Origin: Microcaldota archaeon
Lineage (GTDB): Archaea > Micrarchaeota > Micrarchaeia > Micrarchaeales > CABMGC01
DNA length: 64,000 bases
Assembly: GCA_021792095.1 (NCBI GenBank)
Contig: JAJYVH010000001.1
Location: 381,324-445,323 of the forward strand
Reading direction: 5' to 3'
The notes under the pieces are model-generated. The model saw only the letters and a list, made by a program, of their open reading frames with translations, searched no databases and was not told the origin of the DNA. Both the position numbers and the translations under genes were made by a program. Positions 26,121-35,661 of the stretch are shown here, one piece after another; within the stretch, counting starts at the first letter, position 1, and each line of letters begins with the position of its first letter.

Positions 26121-27212
26121 CTATTCCTCGGATGCGCGCCTGACTGCTTCGATAACGGCGCCGGTGCCCGCATCTGTCTTGATGCCGTCATCGTCGAAAT
26201 GCGTCCTTGTGGCCCTGTGTCCGCTCGAGAGCGCCGCGAGCACCCTAGCCTGGGAGACGGAACCTACGCCCAGGTAGGAAGTGGCCTTCGGCACAGAGTA
26301 GAAGAAGGGTGTGTCGAGCTCCCCGTGTACCCGCTCCAGCAGCTCCCGCACGTCGCCATCGCCGCCGTCGCGCAGGCGCAGCATGCGCCCCAGCAGTCTC
26401 TTGTCGTGCAGACCGCCGAGCCAGAGCGGCCCGAAGAACTGCATGCGCTTGCCGCAGTAGCCGCACTTGGCGTCGACCCTGCGCTCTATACCAGCCTCGT
26501 ACGCGAAGTTGTGGCAGTTGCTGCAGTAAGCGCCGAAGCCCGAACGCCTGACCGATTCGTGCGCTTTCTCCGCCCCCTGCTCCAGCCTCAGGAAGAGGCG
26601 CATGTAGTGCATGTCGGCGATGCTGAGCAACGGCTCTATGCCGAAGCCGAACTGAGCCGCCTCGCGGGCAACGAAGTACAGCAGTATGCGCACACCCGCC
26701 TCGTGGCAGAGCTCGTTGTGTATCGGCACCGACCCGTAGTTGCGCAGGCAGGCCGCCGCCTCGGCGCCGCAGAGCGTGGCCGTGTCCGTGGCCGTGACCA
26801 TGAGTACAGCGTGCCTCTTGCACACCTTCAGCGCGTCGTGAACGAGCGGCACCGGCGTGCCGAAAGGATCCAGGTCCACAACATCGAACGCTTCTTTGCT
26901 CGCGCCAGCAAATTCCTGGAGGCTCTTGCCCAGCACCCTGAGCCTCAGCCCGTTGAGCCTGACGTTGGCCTTCGCGTTCCTGCAGGCGGCGGGGTTTATG
27001 TCGAGCAGCACCCCGTCCCTGATGCCCGCCTCGAGCGCGTACCTTATGCCCCTCGCTCCCGTAGCGGCGGTGGCGTCGAGCAGCCTGGCATCCCGCATGC
27101 CGAGCGCCCTCAGGAAAAGGACGGATATGCTCCTGAGCTTGCGCATCTTCGGGTTGTAGAAGACGCCTTCGCTTATCCTTATCCTGGCGGCGCCCTCGGT
27201 TGCCTGCTCCAT
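26121..27212 (-). CDS. trm1: tRNA (guanine(26)-N2)-dimethyltransferase Trm1
   Basis: SEGVFYNPKMRKLRSISV, LDATAATGARGIRYALEAG, VDLDPFGTPVPLVHDAL, CSNCHNF...CGYCG. Confidence 0.93.
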   Translation of the reverse strand: MEQATEGAARIRISEGVFYNPKMRKLRSISVLFLRALGMRDARLLDATAATGARGIRYALEAGIRDGVLLDINPAACRNAKANVRLNGLRLRVLGKSLQEFAGASKEAFDVVDLDPFGTPVPLVHDALKVCKRHAVLMVTATDTATLCGAEAAACLRNYGSVPIHNELCHEAGVRILLYFVAREAAQFGFGIEPLLSIADMHYMRLFLRLEQGAEKAHESVRRSGFGAYCSNCHNFAYEAGIERRVDAKCGYCGKRMQFFGPLWLGGLHDKRLLGRMLRLRDGGDGDVRELLERVHGELDTPFFYSVPKATSYLGVGSVSQARVLAALSSGHRATRTHFDDDGIKTDAGTGAVIEAVRRASEE

Positions 27213-27213
27213 C

Positions 27214-27450
27214 CTATCGCTTCTTCACGAGCTTGCGCAGGGCGTCGAGCAGGCCGTGCGCATAGGATATGCTCGCGAATGCGGTGTACAGGTCCCTGCG
27301 CCCGAGCCACGACACAGCATCGTCCCTGTAGTTCTTCGCCGAGCCGAGCACCTCCTGCTCCGCGGAGTCGAGCTCCGTGCCCTCGAGCTCGCCCACGCTC
27401 TCGTCGAACATGCGCACGTCCTTGTCTATCCTTTCCTCTATTTCCTGCAC
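27214..27450 (-). CDS. DUF357 family protein
   Basis: YRDDAVSWLGRRDLYTAFASISYAHGLLDALRKL. Confidence 0.7.
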   Translation of the reverse strand: MQEIEERIDKDVRMFDESVGELEGTELDSAEQEVLGSAKNYRDDAVSWLGRRDLYTAFASISYAHGLLDALRKLVKKR

Positions 27451-27513
27451 GCAAACAGCTCAGAGTTTAATAATTGTCGCAACAATAATAACACAGACGT
27501 TTCCGGTGTGCAT

Positions 27514-28119
27514 ATGCCCAAACAGGTCCCGTGGGATGAAGATACAGAGGAGTTTGTGTCAGATTTGGACGACATAATATCTAAGAAGTACGGCATGACA
27601 CTCAGGAACCTGCTCCTGAACCCCTCCAAGTACACGGTCAGGCCCGGCGCCGCCGCTACCATCGCAGACGCGAAGCAGGATGTGCACGCCTACTTCGATT
27701 CGCTGCTGGAGGGCCTCAAGGACGAGCAGTCTAAGCTGCAGAGCGAGATGGAGCTCGCCGATTCGCAGTATGCGGCGGTGGACTCAGTGATAACCGAGAA
27801 GGCCGCGGCAGCGCGCGTGCCTTACATCAGGCCCATGTACGTGTCCAGGCAGAGGGAGGGCGAGGAGGTGGTGCTGATAGAGCGCTACGACGAGAGCCTC
27901 GAGCCCTTCGTGGGCAAGCTGGTGAACGCGTCCAACTACGTTGCCGACGTTTCCGCCACTTACAAGACGTACCGCCTCGGCTCCTGGCTCTTCTCGGGCG
28001 CCAAGAACCATGTGCTGACAATAAACCCTCCGGCGAGCCCCGTGCTTGCGATAGAGTCGAGCAGGGATACTATCAACGGCCTGCTGGATGCAATCGTTCC
28101 TGCTGCGCCAGAGCAGTAG
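27514..28119 (+). CDS. Hypothetical protein
   Basis: MPKQVPWDEDTEEFVSDLDDII...; ATG 27514. Confidence 0.55.
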   Translation: MPKQVPWDEDTEEFVSDLDDIISKKYGMTLRNLLLNPSKYTVRPGAAATIADAKQDVHAYFDSLLEGLKDEQSKLQSEMELADSQYAAVDSVITEKAAAARVPYIRPMYVSRQREGEEVVLIERYDESLEPFVGKLVNASNYVADVSATYKTYRLGSWLFSGAKNHVLTINPPASPVLAIESSRDTINGLLDAIVPAAPEQ

Positions 28120-28130
28120 CCGGTGTCGCT

Positions 28131-28694
28131 GTGCCTTCAGCTAAGCGCATCCTCGTGATAACTGGCGTTCCGGGGACAGGCAAGACCACGCTCGCAGACA
28201 GGATAGCCAAGCGTTTAGGCGATGCGGAAGTGGTGCATGTCACTGAGCTCATCAAGGCGGAGCGCCTTTTCTCCGGGTACTCGGAGCGGGGCGAGCTGGT
28301 CGTGGAGATGGGCAGGCTGAGCCGGGAGCTCGGGCGCATAGCAAAGAGGAGCGTGCAGAAAGTTGTCATAATGGAGGGTCACCTGCTCTGCGACATCAGC
28401 GTGAGGGGTGCGGCCGCGCTTGTGCTGAGGGAGCACCTGCCTGCGCTCGCCGGAAGGCTGGAGCGGCGCGGATACGCGAGGGAGAAGGTATCGGACAACG
28501 TAATCGACGAGGCGCTCGACTACTGCGGCGTGCATTCCCGCAAGCACTACGCTAATGTGCTGGAGTCTTTCTGCGGCGACAGGCGCCTTATGGGCAACGT
28601 TGACATGCTGCTGCAGGGCAAAAGGGCGAGCGGCTCTATAGACCTGATGCCAGAGCTGTACGCGATGATAAGCAAGGGGCGGCTGAGCCTCTAA
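28131..28694 (+). CDS. Adenylate kinase-like P-loop nucleotide kinase (Fap7/AK6-like)
   Basis: ILVITGVPGTGKTTLADRIAKRLG; VIMEGHLLCDI. Confidence 0.75.
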   Translation: MPSAKRILVITGVPGTGKTTLADRIAKRLGDAEVVHVTELIKAERLFSGYSERGELVVEMGRLSRELGRIAKRSVQKVVIMEGHLLCDISVRGAAALVLREHLPALAGRLERRGYAREKVSDNVIDEALDYCGVHSRKHYANVLESFCGDRRLMGNVDMLLQGKRASGSIDLMPELYAMISKGRLSL

Positions 28695-30073
28695 CGCAGC
28701 ATGAGCTTCTTCCTCAGCTCGTTGTATATCTGCTCCGCATAACTGTCCGGAATCTTGTTTATGAATAGGCTCGAGCCGCGGAGCGCTACGTCCTTCCTTC
28801 TACCCACAATCCTGCCAGCCGCGACCGCCTTCATGAAGCCCGCGAGGTCGCTGTACCTGCTGCGCTCCAAAGCGCTTAGCTTTTCTCCTGACACCAGGAA
28901 GGCCAGCGCCTTCCCGTGCGCAGCCGCGAAATCGCTTTGGGCCTTGGCGCTGAACGCGCTGGGCCCGCTGTGAAGCGCAGAAAGGAGCTCCTGCCTCGGG
29001 GCCAGGAACGCGAGCAACCCGCTCTTGCCGCTTATGGCCTGGAGCGAGATGTATATGCTGAAGCCGTGCTTGTTGGCGTGGTACTCTATCATCTCCGAGA
29101 CCTTCCTGAGCTGCGGCCAGACTATGTCCTCGCTCTTGTCGGGCACTTTCGCGGCCACGAGATAGATGTCGAGCCCCGCTTTCTTCGCAAACTCCTGGAG
29201 CGCCCTGGCAGAGCCTCCGCGCCCTGCCGCGGCCCTATGGAAGAAGCTCGCGCTTGGGTTCTTCAGGAACGCCCTGCAGAGCATCACGAACCTCGCCAGC
29301 GACTCTGTAGACACTCCGGCTGCCACATTCCTGTCCTTGTCCACCGGGTCTATCACCACGAACTGCGAGCGGAACCTCGCAATGAGCGACCTGTCCTTGA
29401 GCTCTGTCCTGTTCTTCGGGTCCAGCAGCACAGGCAGGGTGAAGCCTGCCGCATTCCTTATGGCATCGAGCAGCGAACCGTAGTTATAGACGAGCAGCTC
29501 GCAGAGATAGCCGGAGAATCCGCTTGTGCGCACCTCCGCGCCATATAGGTTGTTCGCCTTCAGCAGGTGCTTCAGCACCCTGACGTCGTCGCGTTGCTTC
29601 TGGGAAAGGCGGGAGTTGATGAAGTCTGCGTGCATAGGCGAACGGTCTACGGCTGTGCTCATGTCCTCTATGTTGTCTATGTAGTATGCCGGAACTATGT
29701 CGGCCTCCACGCCAAGCGACTCCATGTGCAGCCTGGTGTACGGATGCTCTGCGTACTTTATGGTGTAGCTGTCGCGCTTGCTCTCGAGCACCTTCCTAGC
29801 GTACGCAAGCCCCTGCTTCGTTATCCTCTCCCTGCTGTACTTCTTGCTGAAGAGCAGGAATATGTCTATGTCCGAATCGCCCTTTAGCTGCGTGCCCCTT
29901 ACCACCGATCCCACGACGCGTATCGCCACATCGCTGGGCACTACCTCCCGAAGCCTGCCCGTGAGCCTGTTGATGACGTTCACGTCGTGCCTGAATTCCT
30001 CCTCGCTAGGCTTGACTTCAGCGAGCGCCTTCGCGAAGACAGCGCCTATTGCTTTATCGGAGTTAACGGGCAT
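28691..30073 (-). CDS. cca: CCA-adding tRNA nucleotidyltransferase (archaeal class I)
   Basis: VVGSVVRGTQLKGDSDIDIFLLF; start MPVNSDKAIG at CAT 30071-30073. Confidence 0.93.
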   Translation of the reverse strand: MPVNSDKAIGAVFAKALAEVKPSEEEFRHDVNVINRLTGRLREVVPSDVAIRVVGSVVRGTQLKGDSDIDIFLLFSKKYSRERITKQGLAYARKVLESKRDSYTIKYAEHPYTRLHMESLGVEADIVPAYYIDNIEDMSTAVDRSPMHADFINSRLSQKQRDDVRVLKHLLKANNLYGAEVRTSGFSGYLCELLVYNYGSLLDAIRNAAGFTLPVLLDPKNRTELKDRSLIARFRSQFVVIDPVDKDRNVAAGVSTESLARFVMLCRAFLKNPSASFFHRAAAGRGGSARALQEFAKKAGLDIYLVAAKVPDKSEDIVWPQLRKVSEMIEYHANKHGFSIYISLQAISGKSGLLAFLAPRQELLSALHSGPSAFSAKAQSDFAAAHGKALAFLVSGEKLSALERSRYSDLAGFMKAVAAGRIVGRRKDVALRGSSLFINKIPDSYAEQIYNELRKKLMLR

Positions 30074-30112
30074 GTAACATATAAATAAATCAGCAAGTTT
30101 AAATATGGCTGA

Positions 30113-30184
30113 GGGCTCGTAGCGCAGCAGTAGCGCATTCCGTTCGCAACGGAAAGGTCGCGGGTGCGAATCCCGCCGAGTCCA
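30113..30184 (+). tRNA. tRNA-Ala (CGC)
   Basis: Acceptor GGGCTCG/CGAGTCC with G3:U70 Ala identity pair; anticodon loop TTCGCAA; T-loop TGCGAAT. Confidence 0.93.
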
Positions 30185-30199
30185 CAATTAAGGTGCCTG

Positions 30200-30943
30200 C
30201 TACTTCTCCCTCCACCTCGACCTCTTGACCGCAATCGCGAGCATAGCAAGGGTAACCCCGATTATCACGACCCAGTCTACGGCTAGCATGCCGCCGCTGA
30301 AGCTGACGACGCCTGTTATGCTCTGCATTATCTCAGCGCCGTAGGTGGCAGGAGAAAGGTAGGCGAGGTACTGGAACGGCATGGGTATGTAGGTTATCGG
30401 GTAATAGACGGGCGGCAGCGCGGAGAGCACAGTGGAGACTATGCCCGCGTACGCCCAGCTCTCCACCACGTCCGAGGAGAATGTGGAGAGCACGAAGCCC
30501 AGCGCGCACGAGAACGCGAAGAGTATGATGAGCACCGCAGCGAGCTCTGCAAAGCCCAGCAGGCTCGCATGCACGTAGAAGAACGCGAGTATGCCCAGGA
30601 CTATTATGACAGGTATGGTGTACACGAGCTCCGATACTGACATGCCCAGGAAGTATATGGCGGCGCTAGTGGGCGAGCTCACCACCATGTCCTGGAGCTT
30701 GAAGTCGTTCTTGAAGTGCGATAAGTCCTGCTGCATGCCGGTCCCCGCGCCTATCATGGACAGTATGAAGGCGCCGCCTATGGCTATCGGCAGCAGCGTG
30801 CCGTGGCTCACGAACGTTATGGCTATCAGCAGCGAGAAGGGGGCGAGCACAGTGCTCACCAGCACCAGGGGATAGTTGGCCATCATGTACAGGGAATTGA
30901 CGAACACGGATGCGATTATCTGGCTACCAATACTCTTCCCCAT
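30200..30943 (-). CDS. ABC-2 type transporter permease
   Basis: Six TM, ABC-2 family pattern; overlaps the ATPase gene. Confidence 0.85.
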   Translation of the reverse strand: MGKSIGSQIIASVFVNSLYMMANYPLVLVSTVLAPFSLLIAITFVSHGTLLPIAIGGAFILSMIGAGTGMQQDLSHFKNDFKLQDMVVSSPTSAAIYFLGMSVSELVYTIPVIIVLGILAFFYVHASLLGFAELAAVLIILFAFSCALGFVLSTFSSDVVESWAYAGIVSTVLSALPPVYYPITYIPMPFQYLAYLSPATYGAEIMQSITGVVSFSGGMLAVDWVVIIGVTLAMLAIAVKRSRWREK

Positions 30944-31853
30944 TGTCGTACACCTCGTTCTCTATCGGCTTCTTCACTATGTAGTAGAATATATCCTCCA
31001 GCGTAATCGGGTTCATCGAGAGCCTGACGCCTCTCTTGATCAGCTTCGTGGAGAGCCTGTTCGCCTCGCGTTCGGTGGTGAGTATCTGCCTTACGCCATC
31101 TTCCCCAACGATCATGCTGCCCTGCCGCGGCTTCTCCGCCTTCGCCTCCGAGAATACCTTTATGCTGTACGGGTACTTCACCCTTGCCCTCAGCTCGTCG
31201 AGCGTGCCGAGCGCCATCAGCCTTCCATCGTTCAGTATGCCTATATTGTCAGCGAGGTTCTCCGCCTCTTCCAGGTAGTGCGTAGTGAGGAAGATGAAGT
31301 GGTCCTTCTTGAGCATCCTGAGCGTCTCCCACAGCTCTGTTCTTGATATAGGGTCCAGCCCGGTGGTGGGCTCGTCGAGGAAGAGTATGCGGGCTCTGGA
31401 AGCTATGACTGCAGCCACCAGCACCTTGCGCTTAAGGCCCCCGGACAGTTTCCTGTTTGTAGTGTCGGCGTACTTCTCTATCCTCAGCTTCCTCATGGTG
31501 GCCATGAAGCTCCGCGCCGCCTCGTCCCTGCCCATGCCGCGCCAGTATAGATAGGAGGTTATGAACTGCCTGGGCGTAAGCCATGGCATCGCGTGCGCCT
31601 CCTGAGGCACGCATGCGATCAGCTCGCGCACGCTGCCCGTGTCCTTCACGACATCGAGCCCGGCGAGCGTGGCGTAGCCTCCCGTAGGCAGCAATTGCGT
31701 GGCCAGTATCCTGACCAGCGTCGTCTTGCCTGCGCCGTTCCTTCCTATGAGCGCGAAGACGCCCTTCGCAGGTATCGAAAAGCTCACTCCGTCCAGCGCG
31801 CGCTTGCCCTTGTCGTACTCCTTGCTGAGCCCTTTGCACGTTAGCATGTCCAT
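30924..31853 (-). CDS. ABC transporter ATP-binding protein
   Basis: ALIGRNGAGKTTLVRIL, KLSGGLKRKVLVAAVIASRARILFLDEPTTGLDP. Confidence 0.93.
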   Translation of the reverse strand: MDMLTCKGLSKEYDKGKRALDGVSFSIPAKGVFALIGRNGAGKTTLVRILATQLLPTGGYATLAGLDVVKDTGSVRELIACVPQEAHAMPWLTPRQFITSYLYWRGMGRDEAARSFMATMRKLRIEKYADTTNRKLSGGLKRKVLVAAVIASRARILFLDEPTTGLDPISRTELWETLRMLKKDHFIFLTTHYLEEAENLADNIGILNDGRLMALGTLDELRARVKYPYSIKVFSEAKAEKPRQGSMIVGEDGVRQILTTEREANRLSTKLIKRGVRLSMNPITLEDIFYYIVKKPIENEVYDNGEEYW

Positions 31854-31970
31854 AAGCGCCACTGGCGAACATAGGATTTGCACTTGGCAACATTTAAATG
31901 CGTGCGCAGCAATTCTGTATCGGCACGTTTTACGCACTAGCAGCAGCCTCCGTACCAAAATGGCGATTTC

Positions 31971-32819
31971 ATGATAAGTTACGGGTTAGGTCTTGCTGTA
32001 GCCGCCACCGTAATCTGGGCATTTGCCTCGCTGCTGGCTAAAGTGATGACTTCGAAGATAGGCAGCATCGGTTTCTCGCTGGTCGTTCTAAGCATAGGCA
32101 TAATCCCTACGGCAGCAGCGATGCTCGTCTACCCATCGCAGCCTGGCACCATAGTGCTGTCGCTGGCAGTTGCGGCCGGAGTGTTCCTTGCAGTGGGCTA
32201 CCTGTTCTTTCTGAAGTCGCTCCGCACAGTGCAGGCTTCCGACACGTACGCTACTACTATGCTGCAGTCGGTCATGATAACAGTTTTCGGCATATTCGCG
32301 CTGGGCGAAGCGTTCACAACGCTGGACATTTTTGGGTCGGTGCTGATACTGGCGGGCGTGCTGTTCGTGTCCATGGCTGTCGGTTTCAGGCCCAACAGGC
32401 AGCTCGTTCCAGCGGTGTTCGGCAACATCTCGTGGGCCGTCTTCTGGATTATAGCAGCATACGTCATAGCCCTGTACGGCAACATATTCCCGTTCCTCAC
32501 GTACTCCAGGCTGGTTGCCGCTCTAATAGTGGTGCCGTTCTTCTTCGCCTTTCCGCCATCCAAGGCGGAGAGAAAGGCGAGCAGGGGTGGCATGTTCCTG
32601 CTTCTTGGCGTTACCGCCGCGATGCTCTCCGGATTTGGCAACATGGCGTTCGGCCTGCTGACTGGCGTGCAGCTGATAGCCGTAGGCAGCATGATAACCA
32701 CCCTCTCGCCCCTGCTTGTGGTGATACTGGCGCATTTTGTGTTGAAGGAGCGGCTTGCTAAGAAACAGGTTGCTGGTGTGTTGGTGGCGACTGTCGGCGC
32801 CATGGTGATGGTGCTGTGA
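31971..32819 (+). CDS. EamA/DMT superfamily transporter
   Basis: Ten-TM duplicated EamA pattern. Confidence 0.8.
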   Translation: MISYGLGLAVAATVIWAFASLLAKVMTSKIGSIGFSLVVLSIGIIPTAAAMLVYPSQPGTIVLSLAVAAGVFLAVGYLFFLKSLRTVQASDTYATTMLQSVMITVFGIFALGEAFTTLDIFGSVLILAGVLFVSMAVGFRPNRQLVPAVFGNISWAVFWIIAAYVIALYGNIFPFLTYSRLVAALIVVPFFFAFPPSKAERKASRGGMFLLLGVTAAMLSGFGNMAFGLLTGVQLIAVGSMITTLSPLLVVILAHFVLKERLAKKQVAGVLVATVGAMVMVL

Positions 32820-32850
32820 TTGACGCATGCTTCCCTGTATCGCGGAGCAA

Positions 32851-32879
32851 GTATTATATAATTTTATAACACAGTGTTA
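32851..32879 (+). promoter_or_regulatory. TATA element and overlapping inverted repeat upstream of SOD
   Basis: gtattatataattttataac followed by TAACAC-A-GTGTTA (32867-32879); ATG at 32892. Confidence 0.55.
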
Positions 32880-32891
32880 GCAGTAGATTAG

Positions 32892-33527
32892 ATGGCATAC
32901 GAAGGAATCAAAGGCGAACTCAAGAAGTACGAACTGCCTCCCCTGCCCTACAAGCTAAACGCGCTGGAGCCCTACATAAGCGAGCAGGTGATGGACCTGC
33001 ACTACAACATGCACCACAAGGGCTACGTCGCTGCCTCGAACGCAGCTGTCGAGAAGGTGCAGAAGATAGTGAACGGTGAAGTTCAGGGGTATGACTGGCA
33101 GGGAGTGGTCAGGAATCTTGTGTTCAACATAAACGGCCATAAGCTCCATACCATGTTCTGGAACAACATGGCGCCTGCGGATTCGAAGGGCGGTGGCAAG
33201 CCGGGCGGAGCGCTGCAGGACCTTATCGAGAGGCAGTTCGGCACCTATGACAAGTTCAAGCAGACGTTCACCGACGTGATGAAATCGTTGACCGGCACCG
33301 GCTGGGCCGTGCTCCACTATGACACGGAAACGGGGGGCTTGGTGATCTCAACGGTCGAGAACCACTTCATAAATCACATCGCGGAACTGCCAGTGATACA
33401 GATTGTTGACGAGTTCGAGCATGCCTATTACCTGCAGTATAAGAACAACCGCAACGCGTACCTGGACGCCTGGTGGGGCGTGGTCAATTGGGCCAACGCC
33501 GAGAAGCGCCTGGAGAAGTACCTCTGA
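32892..33527 (+). CDS. sod: Superoxide dismutase (Fe/Mn)
   Basis: [71 protein letters not shown]. Confidence 0.95.
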   Translation: MAYEGIKGELKKYELPPLPYKLNALEPYISEQVMDLHYNMHHKGYVAASNAAVEKVQKIVNGEVQGYDWQGVVRNLVFNINGHKLHTMFWNNMAPADSKGGGKPGGALQDLIERQFGTYDKFKQTFTDVMKSLTGTGWAVLHYDTETGGLVISTVENHFINHIAELPVIQIVDEFEHAYYLQYKNNRNAYLDAWWGVVNWANAEKRLEKYL

Positions 33528-33656
33528 AGGCTTATGACGTTCGGAGGCGCTCCCGCAGCTTCGGCTTAGGCTAAAATACCTTTTCGTTTCAAGAAGCATA
33601 GTGGTGTTGTCCTGATTTCGAAGGCCTACGAGGGCAGCGTCGACTACTTCCAGGTA

Positions 33657-34679
33657 ATGGACGAGAACGGGAACATAGATGCGTCCCTGCTTCCGGGGGA
33701 CGTTGACGACGCAAAGATGGTGAGCATGTACAAGTACATGCTGCTCACCAGGGCGCTGGATGCCAAGATACTGAGCCTGCAGAGGCAGGGCAGGGCCGCG
33801 ACATACGCGCCTTCGCTCGGCGAGGAGGCGGTGCACATAGGCGCAGCTTTCGCGATGCGCAAGCAGGATTTCTTCGTGCCGAATTTCAGGCAGCACGGCA
33901 TGTACATAGTTAGGGGCTTCCCGCTTGACAGGTTCGTGCTCTACTGGAAAGGAGTCGAGGAAGGCGACGCGATTCCGAAAGGCTTCAACGGCCTTTCGGT
34001 GTCTGTACCCGTGAGCACCCAGATACCGCATGGCGCAGGCATAGCGTACGCGTTCAAGTACAGGAAGCAGGATGCGGCTGTGCTTACCTTTGTTGGCGAC
34101 GGCGGCACGTCGGAGGGCGACTTCTATGAGGCGCTGAACTTCGCAGGTGTCTTCAAGCTACCGCTAATAACTATTATCGAGAACAACCAGTGGGCGATAT
34201 CGCAGCCAAGGAGCAGACAGACAGCGGCGAAGACTCTGGCGCAGAAGGGCATAGCCGCAGGTATATCGTGCGTGCAGGTGGATGGCAACGACATGCTGGC
34301 TGTATACAAGGCAGTAAGGGACGCAATCGCGAACGCTAAGAACGGGCCTACGCTGATAGAGGCAGTGACATACAGGCTGAGCATGCACACAACATCCGAT
34401 GACCCGACGAAATACAGGACCGATGCGGACGTCGCTGCATGGCAGAAGAAAGACCCGGTTGCAAGGGTCAAGGCTTATCTTGCAGGGAAAAAACAGTGGG
34501 ACGACGCGATGGAGCAGAAGACCGCGGAGGAGCAGCAGAAGCAGATAGACGACGCTGTGGCCAAGGCTGAAGCATTCAAGCCAGACCCCAGGAGCATGTT
34601 CGAGAATGTTTACAGCTTCATGCCCGAAGTGCTAAAGCAGGAAGAGGACGCTGCCGAGTCAGCGAACTTCTGGAGGTGA
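33657..34679 (+). CDS. pdhA: Pyruvate dehydrogenase E1 component, alpha subunit
   Basis: TRALDAKILSLQRQGRAATYAPSLGEEA; TPP motif GDGGTSEGDFYEALNFAGVFKLPLITIIENN; family N-terminus appears to extend ~13 codons upstream without ATG/GTG/TTG. Confidence 0.92.
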   Translation: MDENGNIDASLLPGDVDDAKMVSMYKYMLLTRALDAKILSLQRQGRAATYAPSLGEEAVHIGAAFAMRKQDFFVPNFRQHGMYIVRGFPLDRFVLYWKGVEEGDAIPKGFNGLSVSVPVSTQIPHGAGIAYAFKYRKQDAAVLTFVGDGGTSEGDFYEALNFAGVFKLPLITIIENNQWAISQPRSRQTAAKTLAQKGIAAGISCVQVDGNDMLAVYKAVRDAIANAKNGPTLIEAVTYRLSMHTTSDDPTKYRTDADVAAWQKKDPVARVKAYLAGKKQWDDAMEQKTAEEQQKQIDDAVAKAEAFKPDPRSMFENVYSFMPEVLKQEEDAAESANFWR

Positions 34680-34683
34680 TTGC

Positions 34684-35649
34684 ATGCAAATGAACATGGT
34701 CTCTGCTATAAACAACGCGCTTGACATAGCGCTAAGGGAGAGCAACGACGTCGTGCTGCTCGGCGAAGACGTAGGTAAGGACGGCGGCGTGTTCAGAGTA
34801 ACAGAGGGCCTGCAGGCCAAATACGGAGAAGACAGGGTGATAGACACGCCTCTGGCTGAATCGGGGATAACGGGCACAGCGATAGGCATGGCGCTCGCAG
34901 GCCTGCACCCAATACCAGAGATACAGTTCGCCGGCTTCATGTACCTGGCATTCGACCAGCTCGTCAGCCATGCCGCAAGGTTCAGGTCAAGAACTAGAGG
35001 CACGCTCACTGTGCCGATGGTGGTGCGAACTCCGGTCGGAGGCGGTGTACGCGCGCTGGAGCACCATTCGGAGAACCCTGAAGTGCTGTACTCGCACATA
35101 GGGGGGCTAATAGTCGTTGAGCCGTCCGGCCCATACGATGCGAAGGGCCTGCTGCTCAGGGCTGTGCACATGCAGGATCCTGTTGTGTTCCTTGAGCCAA
35201 CCCGCATCTACAGACTATTCAGGGAGGAGGTCCCCGATGACGCCTATGAGGTGGAGATAGGGAAGGCAAACGTGCTGAGGAGCGGCAGCGCACTGAGCAT
35301 AATAACCTACGGCACAATGGTTCAGCCCGTGAAGAACGTGGTGGAGAAGAAGAGGGTCGACGCGGAGATAGTAGACATTCGCACAATAAACCCGCTCGAC
35401 GAGGCAACGGTGCTAGCGAGCGTGAAGAAGACAGGAAGGGCGATGATTGTTTATGAGGCGCCGCTCAGCTTCGGCGCTGGCGCGGAGGTTGCGGCCAGGA
35501 TAGCCGAGAAGGCGCTCTATGAGCTGCAGGCGCCGGTCATGAGGGTCGCCGGTCCAAGCCTTCCGTATCCTTTCCCTGCTTACGAAAACTTCGCAACACC
35601 TAACGAGAAGCGCATAGGAGATGCGATAGACAAGCTGCTGAGCGCTTAG
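34684..35649 (+). CDS. pdhB: Pyruvate dehydrogenase E1 component, beta subunit
   Basis: VVLLGEDVGKDGGVFRVTEGLQAKYGEDRVIDTPLAESGITGTAIGMA. Confidence 0.94.
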   Translation: MQMNMVSAINNALDIALRESNDVVLLGEDVGKDGGVFRVTEGLQAKYGEDRVIDTPLAESGITGTAIGMALAGLHPIPEIQFAGFMYLAFDQLVSHAARFRSRTRGTLTVPMVVRTPVGGGVRALEHHSENPEVLYSHIGGLIVVEPSGPYDAKGLLLRAVHMQDPVVFLEPTRIYRLFREEVPDDAYEVEIGKANVLRSGSALSIITYGTMVQPVKNVVEKKRVDAEIVDIRTINPLDEATVLASVKKTGRAMIVYEAPLSFGAGAEVAARIAEKALYELQAPVMRVAGPSLPYPFPAYENFATPNEKRIGDAIDKLLSA

Positions 35650-35661
35650 GGATGCATTGCG

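Noticed and set aside
26094-27470. 458-aa plus-strand ORF opposite trm1
   Set aside because: Antisense shadow of a confidently identified gene
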